Source: Schaedlerella arabinosiphila
GTDB lineage: Bacteria > Bacillota > Clostridia > Lachnospirales > Lachnospiraceae
DNA length: 64,000 bases
Assembly: GCF_003885045.1 (NCBI RefSeq)
Contig: NZ_RHJS01000002.1
Coordinates: 1,364,001 to 1,428,000, forward strand
Reading direction: 5' to 3'
Shown here: one piece after another, positions 35,270-44,380 of the stretch
Layout: each line of letters starts with the position of its first letter
Numbering within the stretch: the first letter of the stretch is position 1
Program-made: the position numbers and the translations under genes
The notes under the pieces: generated by a model
The model's database searches: none
What the model was told of the DNA's origin: nothing
What the model saw: only the letters and a program-made list of their open reading frames with translations

Positions 35270-36902
35270 AATCTTCTTCTTCAACCTGCACCGTATAAGT
35301 ATGCCGTTTTCTCGCCATCTCATCGTTTGCAAGATATTCGTCATAGGTGGTGATCTTGTCGATCAGCCTGCCTCCCGGCACGATTTCCATGATCCGGTTG
35401 GCTGTGGTCTGGACGATCTGGTGGTCTCTGGAGGTGAACAGAAGCACTCCCGGAAACTTGATCATTCCGTTATTCAGAGAGGTGATGGCCTCCATGTCCA
35501 GATGGTTGGTGGGCTCGTCAAAGAGCAGTACATTGGCGCCGGAGATCATCATCTTTGAGAGCAGGCACCGTACCTTTTCCCCTCCGGAGAGCACTTTCAG
35601 CCGCTTCACGCCGTCCTCGCCGCCGAAAAGCATCCTTCCTAAGAAACCGCGGACATAGGTGACGTCCTTATTTTCCGAATACTGGGTAAGCCATTCCGTG
35701 ATGGTATAATCGCTGTCAAATTCTTCTCCGAAATCCTTCGGGAAATACGCCTGGGAGGTGGTGATCCCCCACTTGTAGGTTCCCTCGTCCGGCTCCATCT
35801 CCCCGATCAGGATCTTGAACAATACAGTTTTGGCAAGCTCATTGCTGCCCACAAAGGCCACCTTGTCGTCGTGTCCCAGGGTAAAGGTCAGATTGTCCAG
35901 AATCTTTTCCCCGTCAATGGTCTTGGAGAGACCTTCCACTGCCAGCACCTCATTGCCGATCTCGCGGTTGGGGCGGAAGTCAATGTAGGGGTACTTCCGG
36001 CTGGACGGCTTGATCTCATCCAACTGGATCTTCTCCAGGGCGCGCTTTCTGGACGTGGCCTGCTTGGACTTTGACGCGTTGGCACTGAACCGGGAAATAA
36101 ATTCCTGCAGCTCCTTGATCTTTTCTTCCTTCTTTTTGTTGGCTTCCTTCATCTGGCGGATGAGAAGCTGGCTGGACTCGTACCAGAAATCATAGTTGCC
36201 GGCATAGAGCTGGATCTTGCCGTAGTCGATATCCGCGATCTGGGTGCAGACCTTATTCAGGAAATAACGGTCATGGGACACCACGATCACCGTATTTTCA
36301 AAATTGATCAAAAATTCTTCCAGCCATGCGATGGCATCTAAGTCCAAATGGTTGGTGGGCTCGTCCAGAAGCAGGATGTCCGGGTTGCCGAACAGCGCCT
36401 GGGCCAGCAGGACTTTTACCTTCTCAGGTCCGGTCAGGTCTTTTACAAGCTTGTCATGCAGTTCCGTATCAATCCCCAGGCCGTTCAGCAGGGAGGCAGC
36501 GTCTGATTCAGCTTCCCAGCCGTTCATGGTGGCAAATTCGCCCTCCAGCTCGCTGGCCTTGATCCCGTCCTCATCGGTGAAATCCTCTTTTGCGTAGATG
36601 GCGTCCTTCTCCTTCATGATCTCATAAAGGCGGGCATTTCCCATGATGACCGTGTCCAGTACCGGATAGTCGTCGTACTTGGACTGATCCTGCTGCAGGA
36701 AGGACAGACGCTCCCCGGGAGAAATGGCGATCTCCCCGTTGGTTGGCTCCAGCTGTCCGGACAAAATCCTCAAAAATGTAGATTTTCCCGCGCCGTTTGC
36801 GCCGATGATGCCGTAGCAGTTTCCTTCGGTGAATTTGATATTCACCTCTTCAAATAAAGCTTTTTTTCCCACTCTTAACGTAATATTATTTGCACTGATC
36901 AT
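35268..36902 (-). CDS. ABC-F family ATPase (YkpA/YbiT-like)
   Basis: 544 residues from MISANNITLRVGKK, chosen because AGAGGG lies 8 bases upstream; a longer in-frame start has no ribosome binding site. Two ABC domains flank a charged linker (KKKEEKIKELQ). The first P-loop is canonical (GANGAGKST). The second is divergent (GSNELAKT), as in YkpA-type members. Signature LSGGEKVR and DEPTNHLD are present. There are no membrane helices. ABC-F proteins act on ribosomes; this branch is a translation factor rather than a clear resistance protein. Confidence 0.9.
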   Translation of the reverse strand: MISANNITLRVGKKALFEEVNIKFTEGNCYGIIGANGAGKSTFLRILSGQLEPTNGEIAISPGERLSFLQQDQSKYDDYPVLDTVIMGNARLYEIMKEKDAIYAKEDFTDEDGIKASELEGEFATMNGWEAESDAASLLNGLGIDTELHDKLVKDLTGPEKVKVLLAQALFGNPDILLLDEPTNHLDLDAIAWLEEFLINFENTVIVVSHDRYFLNKVCTQIADIDYGKIQLYAGNYDFWYESSQLLIRQMKEANKKKEEKIKELQEFISRFSANASKSKQATSRKRALEKIQLDEIKPSSRKYPYIDFRPNREIGNEVLAVEGLSKTIDGEKILDNLTFTLGHDDKVAFVGSNELAKTVLFKILIGEMEPDEGTYKWGITTSQAYFPKDFGEEFDSDYTITEWLTQYSENKDVTYVRGFLGRMLFGGEDGVKRLKVLSGGEKVRCLLSKMMISGANVLLFDEPTNHLDMEAITSLNNGMIKFPGVLLFTSRDHQIVQTTANRIMEIVPGGRLIDKITTYDEYLANDEMARKRHTYTVQVEEED

Positions 36903-36930
36903 ACTGTAAACCCTCTGTTTTTTTGAATTT

Positions 36931-37032
36931 TTCCAGACATCCGCCGTCCTTTGTGCAGGGACGTCCGCCTGGAATTTGTCAAGTTTTACTGTCACTTCCT
37001 CTATATTATACATAAAACCTTTTCTTTTTCAA
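36931..37032 (-). promoter_or_regulatory. ABC-F promoter and leader hairpin
   Basis: Minus strand TTGAAA (37032-37027), 16-base spacer, TATAAT (37010-37005). The roughly 100-base leader can fold a hairpin between TTCCAG and CTGGAA (36931-36974), with inner GTCC/GGAC pairing. ABC-F genes are often controlled by attenuation, but no leader peptide is certain. Confidence 0.5.
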
Positions 37033-37233
37033 GGAAAATCATTGCGGCAGCTACATTTTCAACAAAAAGGGCTACTTTCTGTATAAAATCTGTGCTATAA
37101 TTGGAAAAAATGATGCTTATGGAGATGTAGAGGAACAGGGCTATATCTCCATATTTTAAGGAAAAGAGGCGGCTTGCAGATAAAATACGACAGACAGCAA
37201 TATGAAATGGATTGAAAAAGCGAGGTTTTGCAT

Positions 37234-38091
37234 ATGCAGAAAGCAACAATGATACTGGAGGGCGGGGCCACAAGAGGGGTGTTTACCTCGGGGGTCCTGG
37301 ATTATCTGATGGAGCAGGAGCTGTATACGTCCCATGTCATCGGAGTGTCCGCAGGCTCCTGCAACGCGCTGGACTATGTGTCCAGGCAGCCGGGCAGGAC
37401 AAAGGACTGTATGATCCTGACAGACAAAAAGGACGATTACGTCTATGGATTCCGGAAGTTTATCAAGGAAAAAAGCATTATGAATATGGATATGATCTTT
37501 GACACGTATCCGAATGAAACATTTCCTTTTGACTTTGAGACCTATTTCCGCTCGGAGATGAAGTGTGAGATCGTGGTGACAAACTGTCTCACCGGGAAGG
37601 CGGAATATCTGGATGAACGGCAGGACAAAGCGAGGCTGATGAAGATCAGCAGGGCATCCTGCAGCATGCCTTTGCTTACCCCCATCGTGCGGGTGGACGG
37701 GATTCCCTGCTTAGACGGCGGGCTGTCGGATTCTGTGCCCATTGAGCGGGCCATGACCTATGGAAACCGGAAGATCGTCGTGATCCTGACCCGGAATCCG
37801 GGCTACCGGAAAAAAAGGGTATCCAAGGGGATGGCAAGGGTATACCGGGAAGCCTACCGGTCTTATCCAAACCTGCTGCGGGCGATCATGACAAGAAGCC
37901 TGTATTACAACCGTACGATGGAACAGATCGAGGGTCTGGAAGAGGAGGGGCGGATCTTTGTTCTGCGTCCCCAGGTAAAGGCTGTGTCCCGGTTAGAGCG
38001 CAACGCGGAGATCCTGACCGGATTTTATGAGCACGGCTACAACCTGATGGCGCGGGAATACGACCGGCTTATAAAGTATCTGGAAGCATAA
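37234..38091 (+). CDS. Patatin-like phospholipase
   Basis: 285 residues. LEGGATRGVFTSG is the oxyanion loop, GVSAGSCN holds the nucleophile Ser of GxSxG, and DGGLSDSVP holds the catalytic Asp. The enzyme should hydrolyse phospholipid or acylglycerol esters. No signal peptide, so it acts in the cytoplasm. The start chosen is the ATG at 37234, with AGCGAGG upstream. The 36903-37233 gap holds the divergent ABC-F promoter region and no gene. Confidence 0.9.
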   Translation: MQKATMILEGGATRGVFTSGVLDYLMEQELYTSHVIGVSAGSCNALDYVSRQPGRTKDCMILTDKKDDYVYGFRKFIKEKSIMNMDMIFDTYPNETFPFDFETYFRSEMKCEIVVTNCLTGKAEYLDERQDKARLMKISRASCSMPLLTPIVRVDGIPCLDGGLSDSVPIERAMTYGNRKIVVILTRNPGYRKKRVSKGMARVYREAYRSYPNLLRAIMTRSLYYNRTMEQIEGLEEEGRIFVLRPQVKAVSRLERNAEILTGFYEHGYNLMAREYDRLIKYLEA

Positions 38092-38133
38092 CCGAAGGCG
38101 GTTGCAAATGATACGGGTATTGCCGCATTTAAA

Positions 38134-38217
38134 ATCTGCTTCGCAGATGGCGGGCAAGCAATCACTTGCTATGCAAGTGGTTGCATTCAGCAGGCAATCA
38201 ATTTGCTTCGCAAATTG
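38134..38217. repeat. Three regularly spaced short palindromes before ppk
   Basis: ATCTGC-TTC-GCAGAT (38134-38148), CACTTGC-TAT-GCAAGTG (38163-38179) and CAATTTGC-TTC-GCAAATTG (38199-38217) are perfect stems with 3-base loops. They are set in loosely repeated context (GGTTGCA ... GGCAATC). Together they fill the leader between patatin and ppk. Confidence 0.7.
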
Positions 38218-38239
38218 GTTACAAATGGAGGAAAAGAAG

Positions 38240-40393
38240 ATGGGAAAAGAGAAAATGAGCTACACACAAAACAGGGAACTGTCCTGGCTGCGGTTTAACC
38301 AGCGTGTCCTGGAGGAGGCCCGGGACGAGAGCGTTCCGCTTCTGGAGCGGATGAAGTTCGTCTCGATCTTTACCAGCAACCTGGACGAATTTTTCATGAT
38401 CCGGGTCGGCAACCTCTTAAACATGGCGGCTGTGGACAACAAAAAAATGGATTTAAAATCCGGTATGACGCCGGGGGAGCAGCTTCGGGCGATCTACGGC
38501 GCGGTGGCGCCCCTTTATAAAGAACGGGATAAGACTTATTCGGAGATCAAAAAGCAGCTTTCCACCTATGGGATCAGCAGTATGAATTTCAAGGAGCTGG
38601 AGCCCCAGGAAAAGAAGTACATCAAGAAGTATTTCAAAGAACAGGTTCTGCCGGTGCTTTCCCCCCAGATCGTGGACGTGAACCACCCGTTCCCGCATCT
38701 GCTCAACAAGGAAGTCTATGTTGTGTCCAACTTAAAGCTGGAGGACAGGACTATGATGGGCATTGTCCCCATCCCCCAGTTTGTGCCGAGGATCGTGTAC
38801 CTTCCGGGACATGACGTGCGCTATATCCGGATCGAAAAGGTGATTCTGGAATACATGGAGACGATCTTCGGGCAGTATCAGGTTTCCGACAAAAATTATA
38901 TCTGCGTCACACGCAACGCGGACATTTCCCCCGATGACGACTCCTTTGCGGATAACGACGATTTCCGGTTCGTGATGCAGAAGGCGCTGCACAAGCGGAG
39001 GAGGATGGCGGTGGTCCGTCTGGAGGTGGCCAGCCCTCTGGGAAAAGAGATGGAAAAGTTTTTCTGTGAGAAATTCAACATCACCCAGGAATGCATTTTC
39101 CGGACCAAGATGCCCATGACTCTGGACTTCGTGTTCTCCGTGATCGAGAAGGTGCCCGATTCCATGAAGCGCTCCCTCACCGATGAGACCTTTGTCCCCC
39201 AGCCGTCGGCATCGGTGGCGGAGGGCAGTGTGATGGCTCAGGTGAAGCGGCGGGATATCCTGCTGTCCTACCCTTACGAGAGCATGGAGCCGTTTCTGCA
39301 GCTCATCCGCGAGGCATCGGTGGATCCCGATGTCATGACCATCAAGATCACCATTTACCGGCTGGCAAAGAAGACCAGGCTGGTGGAATATCTCTGTGCG
39401 GCCGCGGAAAACGGCAAGGAGGTCACAGCCCTGATTGAGCTGCGGGCGCGGTTTGACGAGCAGAACAACATTGACTGGGCGGAGCGTATGGAGGAGGCCG
39501 GCTGCCGGGTGATCTACGGCTTTGAAGGGTACAAGGTGCATTCTAAGATCTGCCTGATCACATACCGCAGCCGCAGTGAGATCCGCTATATCACCCAGAT
39601 CGGCACCGGCAATTACAACGAAAAGACGGCGAAAATGTACACCGACTTTTCCCTTATGACGGCCAACCAGGCCATCGGGGAGGACGCGGCGGTATTCTTC
39701 AAAAATATGGCCATCAGCAACCTCCACGGGGCCTACCAGCATCTGATCGTGTCCCCCACCAGCTTGAAGCAGAAGGTCCTGAGGCTGATGGATGAAGAGA
39801 TCAAGAAGGGAAGTTCCGGGAGAGTCCTGATGAAGATGAATTCCGTCACGGACATCGACTTTATCCGGAAGGTGGCCGAGGCGTCCAGGGCCGGGGTGAA
39901 GATCGACCTGATCGTGCGGGGGATCTGCTGCGTGCTGCCGGGCATTCCGGGGGAGACGGAGAACCTGACTGTGACCAGTATCGTAGGAAGATATTTAGAG
40001 CACCCCAGGGTATTTGTATTCGGTTCGGGGGATGAGAAGCAGGTGTACATCGGCTCCGCGGATATGATGACCAGAAACACGGAGAAGCGTGTGGAGGTGG
40101 CCTGCCCGATCTACGATCCGGCCATCAAAAAGCAGTTGATCCGGTATTTAAGCATCATGCTCGCGGACAATGTAAAGGCACGGGTCATGACCAGCGACGG
40201 CACCTATCAGAAAAAGAAGGGCGGGGAACGGAAGATCTGCGCCCAGGAGATTTTCATGAAGGAGGCGCTCCACGCAAAACGTCCCCAGAGGATTGAGGAA
40301 AAAAAGACGGTTTTTACGAGGCTGCGTGAAGCAGTGCCTGTGCTTGGGGTCAAAAAGAAAAATGAAGGTAATGTATGGAGGAAAAACAAATGA
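38240..40393 (+). CDS. ppk1: Polyphosphate kinase
   Basis: 717 residues from MGKEKMSYTQNRELSWLRFN, with a GGAGG site. All four PPK1 domains are present. FTSNLDEFFMIRVG lies near the start. GYKVHSKICLI contains the autophosphorylated His, and IGTGNYNEKTAKMYTD and YIGSADMMTRNTEKRVE mark the C-terminal PLD-like domains. It reversibly polymerises ATP phosphate into polyphosphate. Its stop overlaps the galM start by 4 bases (ATGA). Confidence 0.95.
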   Translation: MGKEKMSYTQNRELSWLRFNQRVLEEARDESVPLLERMKFVSIFTSNLDEFFMIRVGNLLNMAAVDNKKMDLKSGMTPGEQLRAIYGAVAPLYKERDKTYSEIKKQLSTYGISSMNFKELEPQEKKYIKKYFKEQVLPVLSPQIVDVNHPFPHLLNKEVYVVSNLKLEDRTMMGIVPIPQFVPRIVYLPGHDVRYIRIEKVILEYMETIFGQYQVSDKNYICVTRNADISPDDDSFADNDDFRFVMQKALHKRRRMAVVRLEVASPLGKEMEKFFCEKFNITQECIFRTKMPMTLDFVFSVIEKVPDSMKRSLTDETFVPQPSASVAEGSVMAQVKRRDILLSYPYESMEPFLQLIREASVDPDVMTIKITIYRLAKKTRLVEYLCAAAENGKEVTALIELRARFDEQNNIDWAERMEEAGCRVIYGFEGYKVHSKICLITYRSRSEIRYITQIGTGNYNEKTAKMYTDFSLMTANQAIGEDAAVFFKNMAISNLHGAYQHLIVSPTSLKQKVLRLMDEEIKKGSSGRVLMKMNSVTDIDFIRKVAEASRAGVKIDLIVRGICCVLPGIPGETENLTVTSIVGRYLEHPRVFVFGSGDEKQVYIGSADMMTRNTEKRVEVACPIYDPAIKKQLIRYLSIMLADNVKARVMTSDGTYQKKKGGERKICAQEIFMKEALHAKRPQRIEEKKTVFTRLREAVPVLGVKKKNEGNVWRKNK

Positions 40394-41451
40394 AAGCAAT
40401 CAAAGTCAGCAATTTTGGCAAGGTAAAGGACGGGAGGGAAGCAAAGCTGTATACCCTCACAAACGACGCCGGGATGTCGGCGGAATTTACGGATTACGGT
40501 GCGTCGCTGGTAAGGCTTTATGTGCCGGACCGTGAGGGAGCGCTTCGGGACGTGGTGCTGGGGTATGACGACGCGGCCGGATATGAGGCAGGCACGGAAT
40601 CCATCGGCGCTCCGGTAGGGCGTAATGCAAACCGGATCGGAGGGGCTTCCTTTGAACTGGGCGGCGTGACTTATCAGCTGACCCCCAATAAAGGCTGCAA
40701 CAACCTGCACAGCGGGCCGGATGTCTATAACAAGCGTTTCTGGGAAGTGACGGAGGCAGAGGACGACCATATCATCTTTCTGCTGCACAGCCCGGACGGG
40801 GATCAGGGATATCCGGGGGCGCTGGACATGCAGATCAACTGCACCCTGACCGAGGAGAATGAGATTCGGTTTACATACCACGCGGTGCCCGACCATGACA
40901 CGGTGATCAATATGACGAACCACAGTTATTTTAATCTGAACGGGCATGACAGCGGCAGCATCCTTTCCCACAGGGTCGTTGTGGACGCGGATGCCTTTAC
41001 CCTGACGGACGACGAGTCCATTCCCACAGGGGAGATCATGGACGTAACCGGCACTCCCATGGATTTCCGAAATGGGCGTGTGATCGGGGATGAGATCGAC
41101 TCTGATTTTGAAGCGATCCGCCTGGGAAAAGGATATGACCACAACTGGGTATTGAAAAATGGCGGAAAATTTGCTAAAGTAGCTGAGACGGCCGCAGATG
41201 AAAGCGGCATCGTTATGGACGTGTATACCGACCTGCCAGGCATTCAGGTGTATACGAGCAATTTCCTGAATCAGGAATCCGGAAAAGACGGGGCGGTTTA
41301 TCCGTACCGGGCTGCGGTCTGCTTTGAGACCCAGTTTTTTCCGGATGCTGTCCATCACGCGAATTTTCCAAGCTCCATCTGCAAGGCGGGGCAGGCTTAT
41401 CATACGGTGACGGCATATCGTTTCCGAACGAACGACAGAAGGAACGGGTAG
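40390..41451 (+). CDS. galM: Aldose 1-epimerase
   Basis: 353 residues from MKAIKVSNFGKVKDGREAKL. VGRNANRIGGASF, NNLHSGPDVYNKRFWEV, NMTNHSYFNLNGH (catalytic His) and GIQVYTSNFL are the GalM motifs, with a late Glu in CFETQFFPDAVHHANFPS as the base. It interconverts alpha and beta anomers of hexoses in the cytoplasm. Translationally coupled to ppk1 through the ATGA overlap. Confidence 0.94.
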   Translation: MKAIKVSNFGKVKDGREAKLYTLTNDAGMSAEFTDYGASLVRLYVPDREGALRDVVLGYDDAAGYEAGTESIGAPVGRNANRIGGASFELGGVTYQLTPNKGCNNLHSGPDVYNKRFWEVTEAEDDHIIFLLHSPDGDQGYPGALDMQINCTLTEENEIRFTYHAVPDHDTVINMTNHSYFNLNGHDSGSILSHRVVVDADAFTLTDDESIPTGEIMDVTGTPMDFRNGRVIGDEIDSDFEAIRLGKGYDHNWVLKNGGKFAKVAETAADESGIVMDVYTDLPGIQVYTSNFLNQESGKDGAVYPYRAAVCFETQFFPDAVHHANFPSSICKAGQAYHTVTAYRFRTNDRRNG

Positions 41452-41460
41452 TATAAATCT

Positions 41461-43494
41461 ATGGGGAAAGCAGTATATATAGCAGAGAAACCAAGTGTTG
41501 CGCAGGAATTTGCCAGGGCTTTAAAACTGAATGTACGGCGGGGGGACGGCTATCTGGAGTCGGAAGACGCCATTGTGACCTGGTGCGTCGGACATCTGGT
41601 GACGATGAGCTACCCGGGGGAATATGACCCGGCATTGAAAAGGTGGAGTCTGGACACTCTGCCTTTTCTGCCGGAGAAGTTCAGGTACGAGGTCATTCCG
41701 GCTGTGGAAAAGCAGTTCCGGGTGGTCAGCGGTATCCTGAACCGGGAAGATGTGGAGCGCATCTATGTATGCACTGACTCCGGGCGGGAAGGAGAATATA
41801 TCTACCGTCTGGTGGAGCAGGAAGCCCATGTGCAGGGAAAGGAACGCAGGCGGGTGTGGATCGATTCCCAGACCGAGGAGGAGATCCTGCGGGGAATCCG
41901 TGAGGCAAAGGATCTCTCGGAGTACGACAACCTGAGCGAGTCTGCCTATCTGCGGGCAAAAGAGGACTACCTGATGGGGATCAATTTTTCCCGGCTGCTG
42001 ACTCTGAAATACGGCGACAGCATTTCCAATTATCTGCGCACAAAAGACCGGCCGGCCATTTCCGTAGGCAGGGTGATGACCTGCGTGCTGGGTATGGTGG
42101 TGCGCAGGGAGCGGGAGATCCGGGATTTCGTGAAAACGCCGTTCTACCGCGTGCTGAGCACGATCCGGGTAAACGACCAGACCTTTGAAGGCGAATGGAA
42201 GGCCGTCCAGGGCTCTAAGTGGTTTGAGTCCTTTGACCTCTATAAGGAAAATGGATTCAAGGAGCGGGAGAAGGCGGAGGAACTGATCGCGTACCTGACG
42301 GACGGGCAGGGGGCGGATGCGCCGGGCGGGCCGGTGGCCTGCCAGGTGGCTTCCATCGAAAAGAAAAAAGAGAAGAAGAACCCGCCCCTGCTCTACAATC
42401 TGGCCGAATTACAGAATGACTGCTCCAAACGGTTCAAGATCAGCCCTGATGAGACGCTGCGGATCGTGCAGGAGCTCTATGAAAAAAAACTTGTCACCTA
42501 TCCGCGTACCGATGCCCGCGTGCTGTCCACCGCGGCGGCGAAGGAGATCAGCCGCAATTTAAACGGCCTCTCTAAATACCAGGCGGCGGCGCCGTACCTG
42601 CAAGATATCCTGCAGTTTCAGAGCCATAAAAATCTGGCAAAGACCCGGTATGTGAATGACAAGCAGATCACGGACCATTATGCCATCGTACCCACCGGGC
42701 AGGGTCTGCAGAGCTTAGGCTCTGTCTCAGACATGTCCCGGAAGATCTATGACTGCATTGTGCGGCGTTTCCTGAGCATTTTTTATCCGCCTGCAGTATA
42801 TCAGAAGATATCCATTGTAACAAAGATCAAGGAAGAAAGCTTTTTTTCCAGCTTCAAGGTATTAGCGGAGGAAGGCTACCTGAAAGTGGCGGGAATCCCC
42901 CAGGCAAAGAAGGCGGCCAAAGGGGATAAGGAGGCGGAAGGGGGCGACCGGCAGAATGTGGACAGCGCCCTGTTCCAGGCCGTTCAGGGTATCCGGAAAG
43001 GAGCAGTGCTTCCGGTAGACGGGCTGGAGATCCGGGAGGGGGAGACTACGCCGCCGAAGCGGTACAACTCCGGCTCCATGATCCTGGCCATGGAAAACGC
43101 CGGGCAGCTCATTGAGGACGAGGAGCTTCGGGCCCAGATCAAGGGGAGCGGAATCGGGACCAGCGCCACCCGCGCGGAGATCCTGAAAAAGCTGATGAAT
43201 ATCCAGTATCTGGCGTTAAATAAAAAGAGCCAGATCATTACCCCGACGCTTCAGGGGGAGATGGTCTACGATGTGGTGGACCATTCCATACGGTCCCTTC
43301 TGAATCCGGAACTGACGGCAAGCTGGGAAAAGGGGCTGTCCTACGTGGCGGAGGGGGAGATCACGCCGGAGGAATACATGCAGAAGCTGAGCCATTTTAT
43401 TTTCAGCCGAACGGATGTGGTCAAGAACCTGCGCAACCAGTTTCAGCTTAAGGCATGTTATGACCAGGCGGCCCGCTTTTATGAAAAAAACTAA
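41461..43494 (+). CDS. topB: DNA topoisomerase III (type IA)
   Basis: 677 residues. Toprim domain at the start (AEKPSVAQEFARAL, then CTDSGREGEYIYR with the acidic DxD-type site). The catalytic Tyr is in KLVTYPRTDARVLS. GSGIGTSATRAEILKKL is the C-terminal conserved block. No C-terminal zinc fingers. It relaxes and decatenates DNA through single-strand passage. It begins 9 bases after galM. Confidence 0.94.
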   Translation: MGKAVYIAEKPSVAQEFARALKLNVRRGDGYLESEDAIVTWCVGHLVTMSYPGEYDPALKRWSLDTLPFLPEKFRYEVIPAVEKQFRVVSGILNREDVERIYVCTDSGREGEYIYRLVEQEAHVQGKERRRVWIDSQTEEEILRGIREAKDLSEYDNLSESAYLRAKEDYLMGINFSRLLTLKYGDSISNYLRTKDRPAISVGRVMTCVLGMVVRREREIRDFVKTPFYRVLSTIRVNDQTFEGEWKAVQGSKWFESFDLYKENGFKEREKAEELIAYLTDGQGADAPGGPVACQVASIEKKKEKKNPPLLYNLAELQNDCSKRFKISPDETLRIVQELYEKKLVTYPRTDARVLSTAAAKEISRNLNGLSKYQAAAPYLQDILQFQSHKNLAKTRYVNDKQITDHYAIVPTGQGLQSLGSVSDMSRKIYDCIVRRFLSIFYPPAVYQKISIVTKIKEESFFSSFKVLAEEGYLKVAGIPQAKKAAKGDKEAEGGDRQNVDSALFQAVQGIRKGAVLPVDGLEIREGETTPPKRYNSGSMILAMENAGQLIEDEELRAQIKGSGIGTSATRAEILKKLMNIQYLALNKKSQIITPTLQGEMVYDVVDHSIRSLLNPELTASWEKGLSYVAEGEITPEEYMQKLSHFIFSRTDVVKNLRNQFQLKACYDQAARFYEKN

Positions 43495-43569
43495 CTGTTT
43501 GATACCGCCGCATGCAGCCTTGTGATACTCGAAAACCGTGGACAATCAGAACGAAAATGGAGGTTATTT

Positions 43570-44238
43570 ATGAAAGCATTAACCGTACAGGAACTTTATA
43601 CATTGGAAGAAACGATTGCAAAGCCGTTGCTTGACGGGGTGACCTACCCCTGGGAGGTGCTTCCGAAGATCAGCGCGTTTATCCTGGAGCTTGGCGCAGG
43701 GCTTTCTCCGGAGGAATACGAGAAGCGGGGGGAGAATATCTGGATCGCCAAGTCGGCCAAAGTGGCTCCCACCGCGTTTATCAACGGCCCGGCCATCATC
43801 GGGAAGGACGCGGAGGTGCGCCACTGCGCGTTTATCCGCGGAAATGCCATCGTAGGGGAAGGCGCGGTGGTGGGTAACTCCACAGAGCTGAAAAATGTGA
43901 TCCTGTTCAATAAGGTGCAGGTTCCCCATTACAACTATGTGGGGGATTCCATTTTGGGCTACAAGTCTCATATGGGCGCAGGCTCCATCACCTCCAATGT
44001 AAAGTCGGACAAAAAGCTGGTGGTGGTGAAGGCTCCGGACGGGATGATTGAGACCGGGATGAAAAAATTCGGCGCCATGCTGGGCGACGAGGTGGAGGTA
44101 GGCTGCGGCAGCGTCCTCAACCCGGGAACCGTGGTGGGCGCTCATACCAATATTTATCCCCTGTCTTCGGTGAGAGGCTTTGTACCGGGCGGCAGCATCT
44201 ATAAGAAGCAGGGCGAGGTTGTAGAGAAACGGGATTGA
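43570..44238 (+). CDS. Left-handed beta-helix (hexapeptide) protein, GlmU-like
   Basis: 222 residues, starting MKALTVQELYTLEETIAKPL behind a GGAGG site. Hexapeptide repeats fill 75-205 (AKVAPTAFINGPAIIGKDAEV and similar), giving a left-handed beta helix as in UDP-N-acetylglucosamine pyrophosphorylase C-domains. No nucleotidyltransferase domain. It probably transfers an acyl or handles a nucleotide sugar, but the reaction cannot be assigned. Confidence 0.8.
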   Translation: MKALTVQELYTLEETIAKPLLDGVTYPWEVLPKISAFILELGAGLSPEEYEKRGENIWIAKSAKVAPTAFINGPAIIGKDAEVRHCAFIRGNAIVGEGAVVGNSTELKNVILFNKVQVPHYNYVGDSILGYKSHMGAGSITSNVKSDKKLVVVKAPDGMIETGMKKFGAMLGDEVEVGCGSVLNPGTVVGAHTNIYPLSSVRGFVPGGSIYKKQGEVVEKRD

Positions 44239-44252
44239 GTGTTTGTAATTGA

Positions 44253-44352
44253 CCGCATGGTGCGAGGGGACGCTGCGGAGAAAGGTGGCTGGCCGTATGG
44301 TGCAGAGAGACGCTGCGGAGAAGCACGGCCGGCTGCATGGAGCAGGAAAAAG
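44253..44352. repeat. 40-base tandem repeat (about 2.5 copies)
   Basis: Units begin at 44253, 44293 and 44333 with CCGCATGGTGC / CCGTATGGTGC / CTGCATGGAGC. The first two agree at 30 of 40 positions. The period is not a multiple of three, so it is unlikely to be coding. It lies in the leader of the dehydrogenase gene. Confidence 0.6.
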
Positions 44353-44380
44353 ATTTGTAAGAAGAACGGAGGCAGGGATC

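Noticed and set aside
44249..44380. N-terminal extension of the hydroxyacid dehydrogenase
   Set aside because: It translates the 40-base tandem repeat; the Rossmann fold begins at the ATG 44381.
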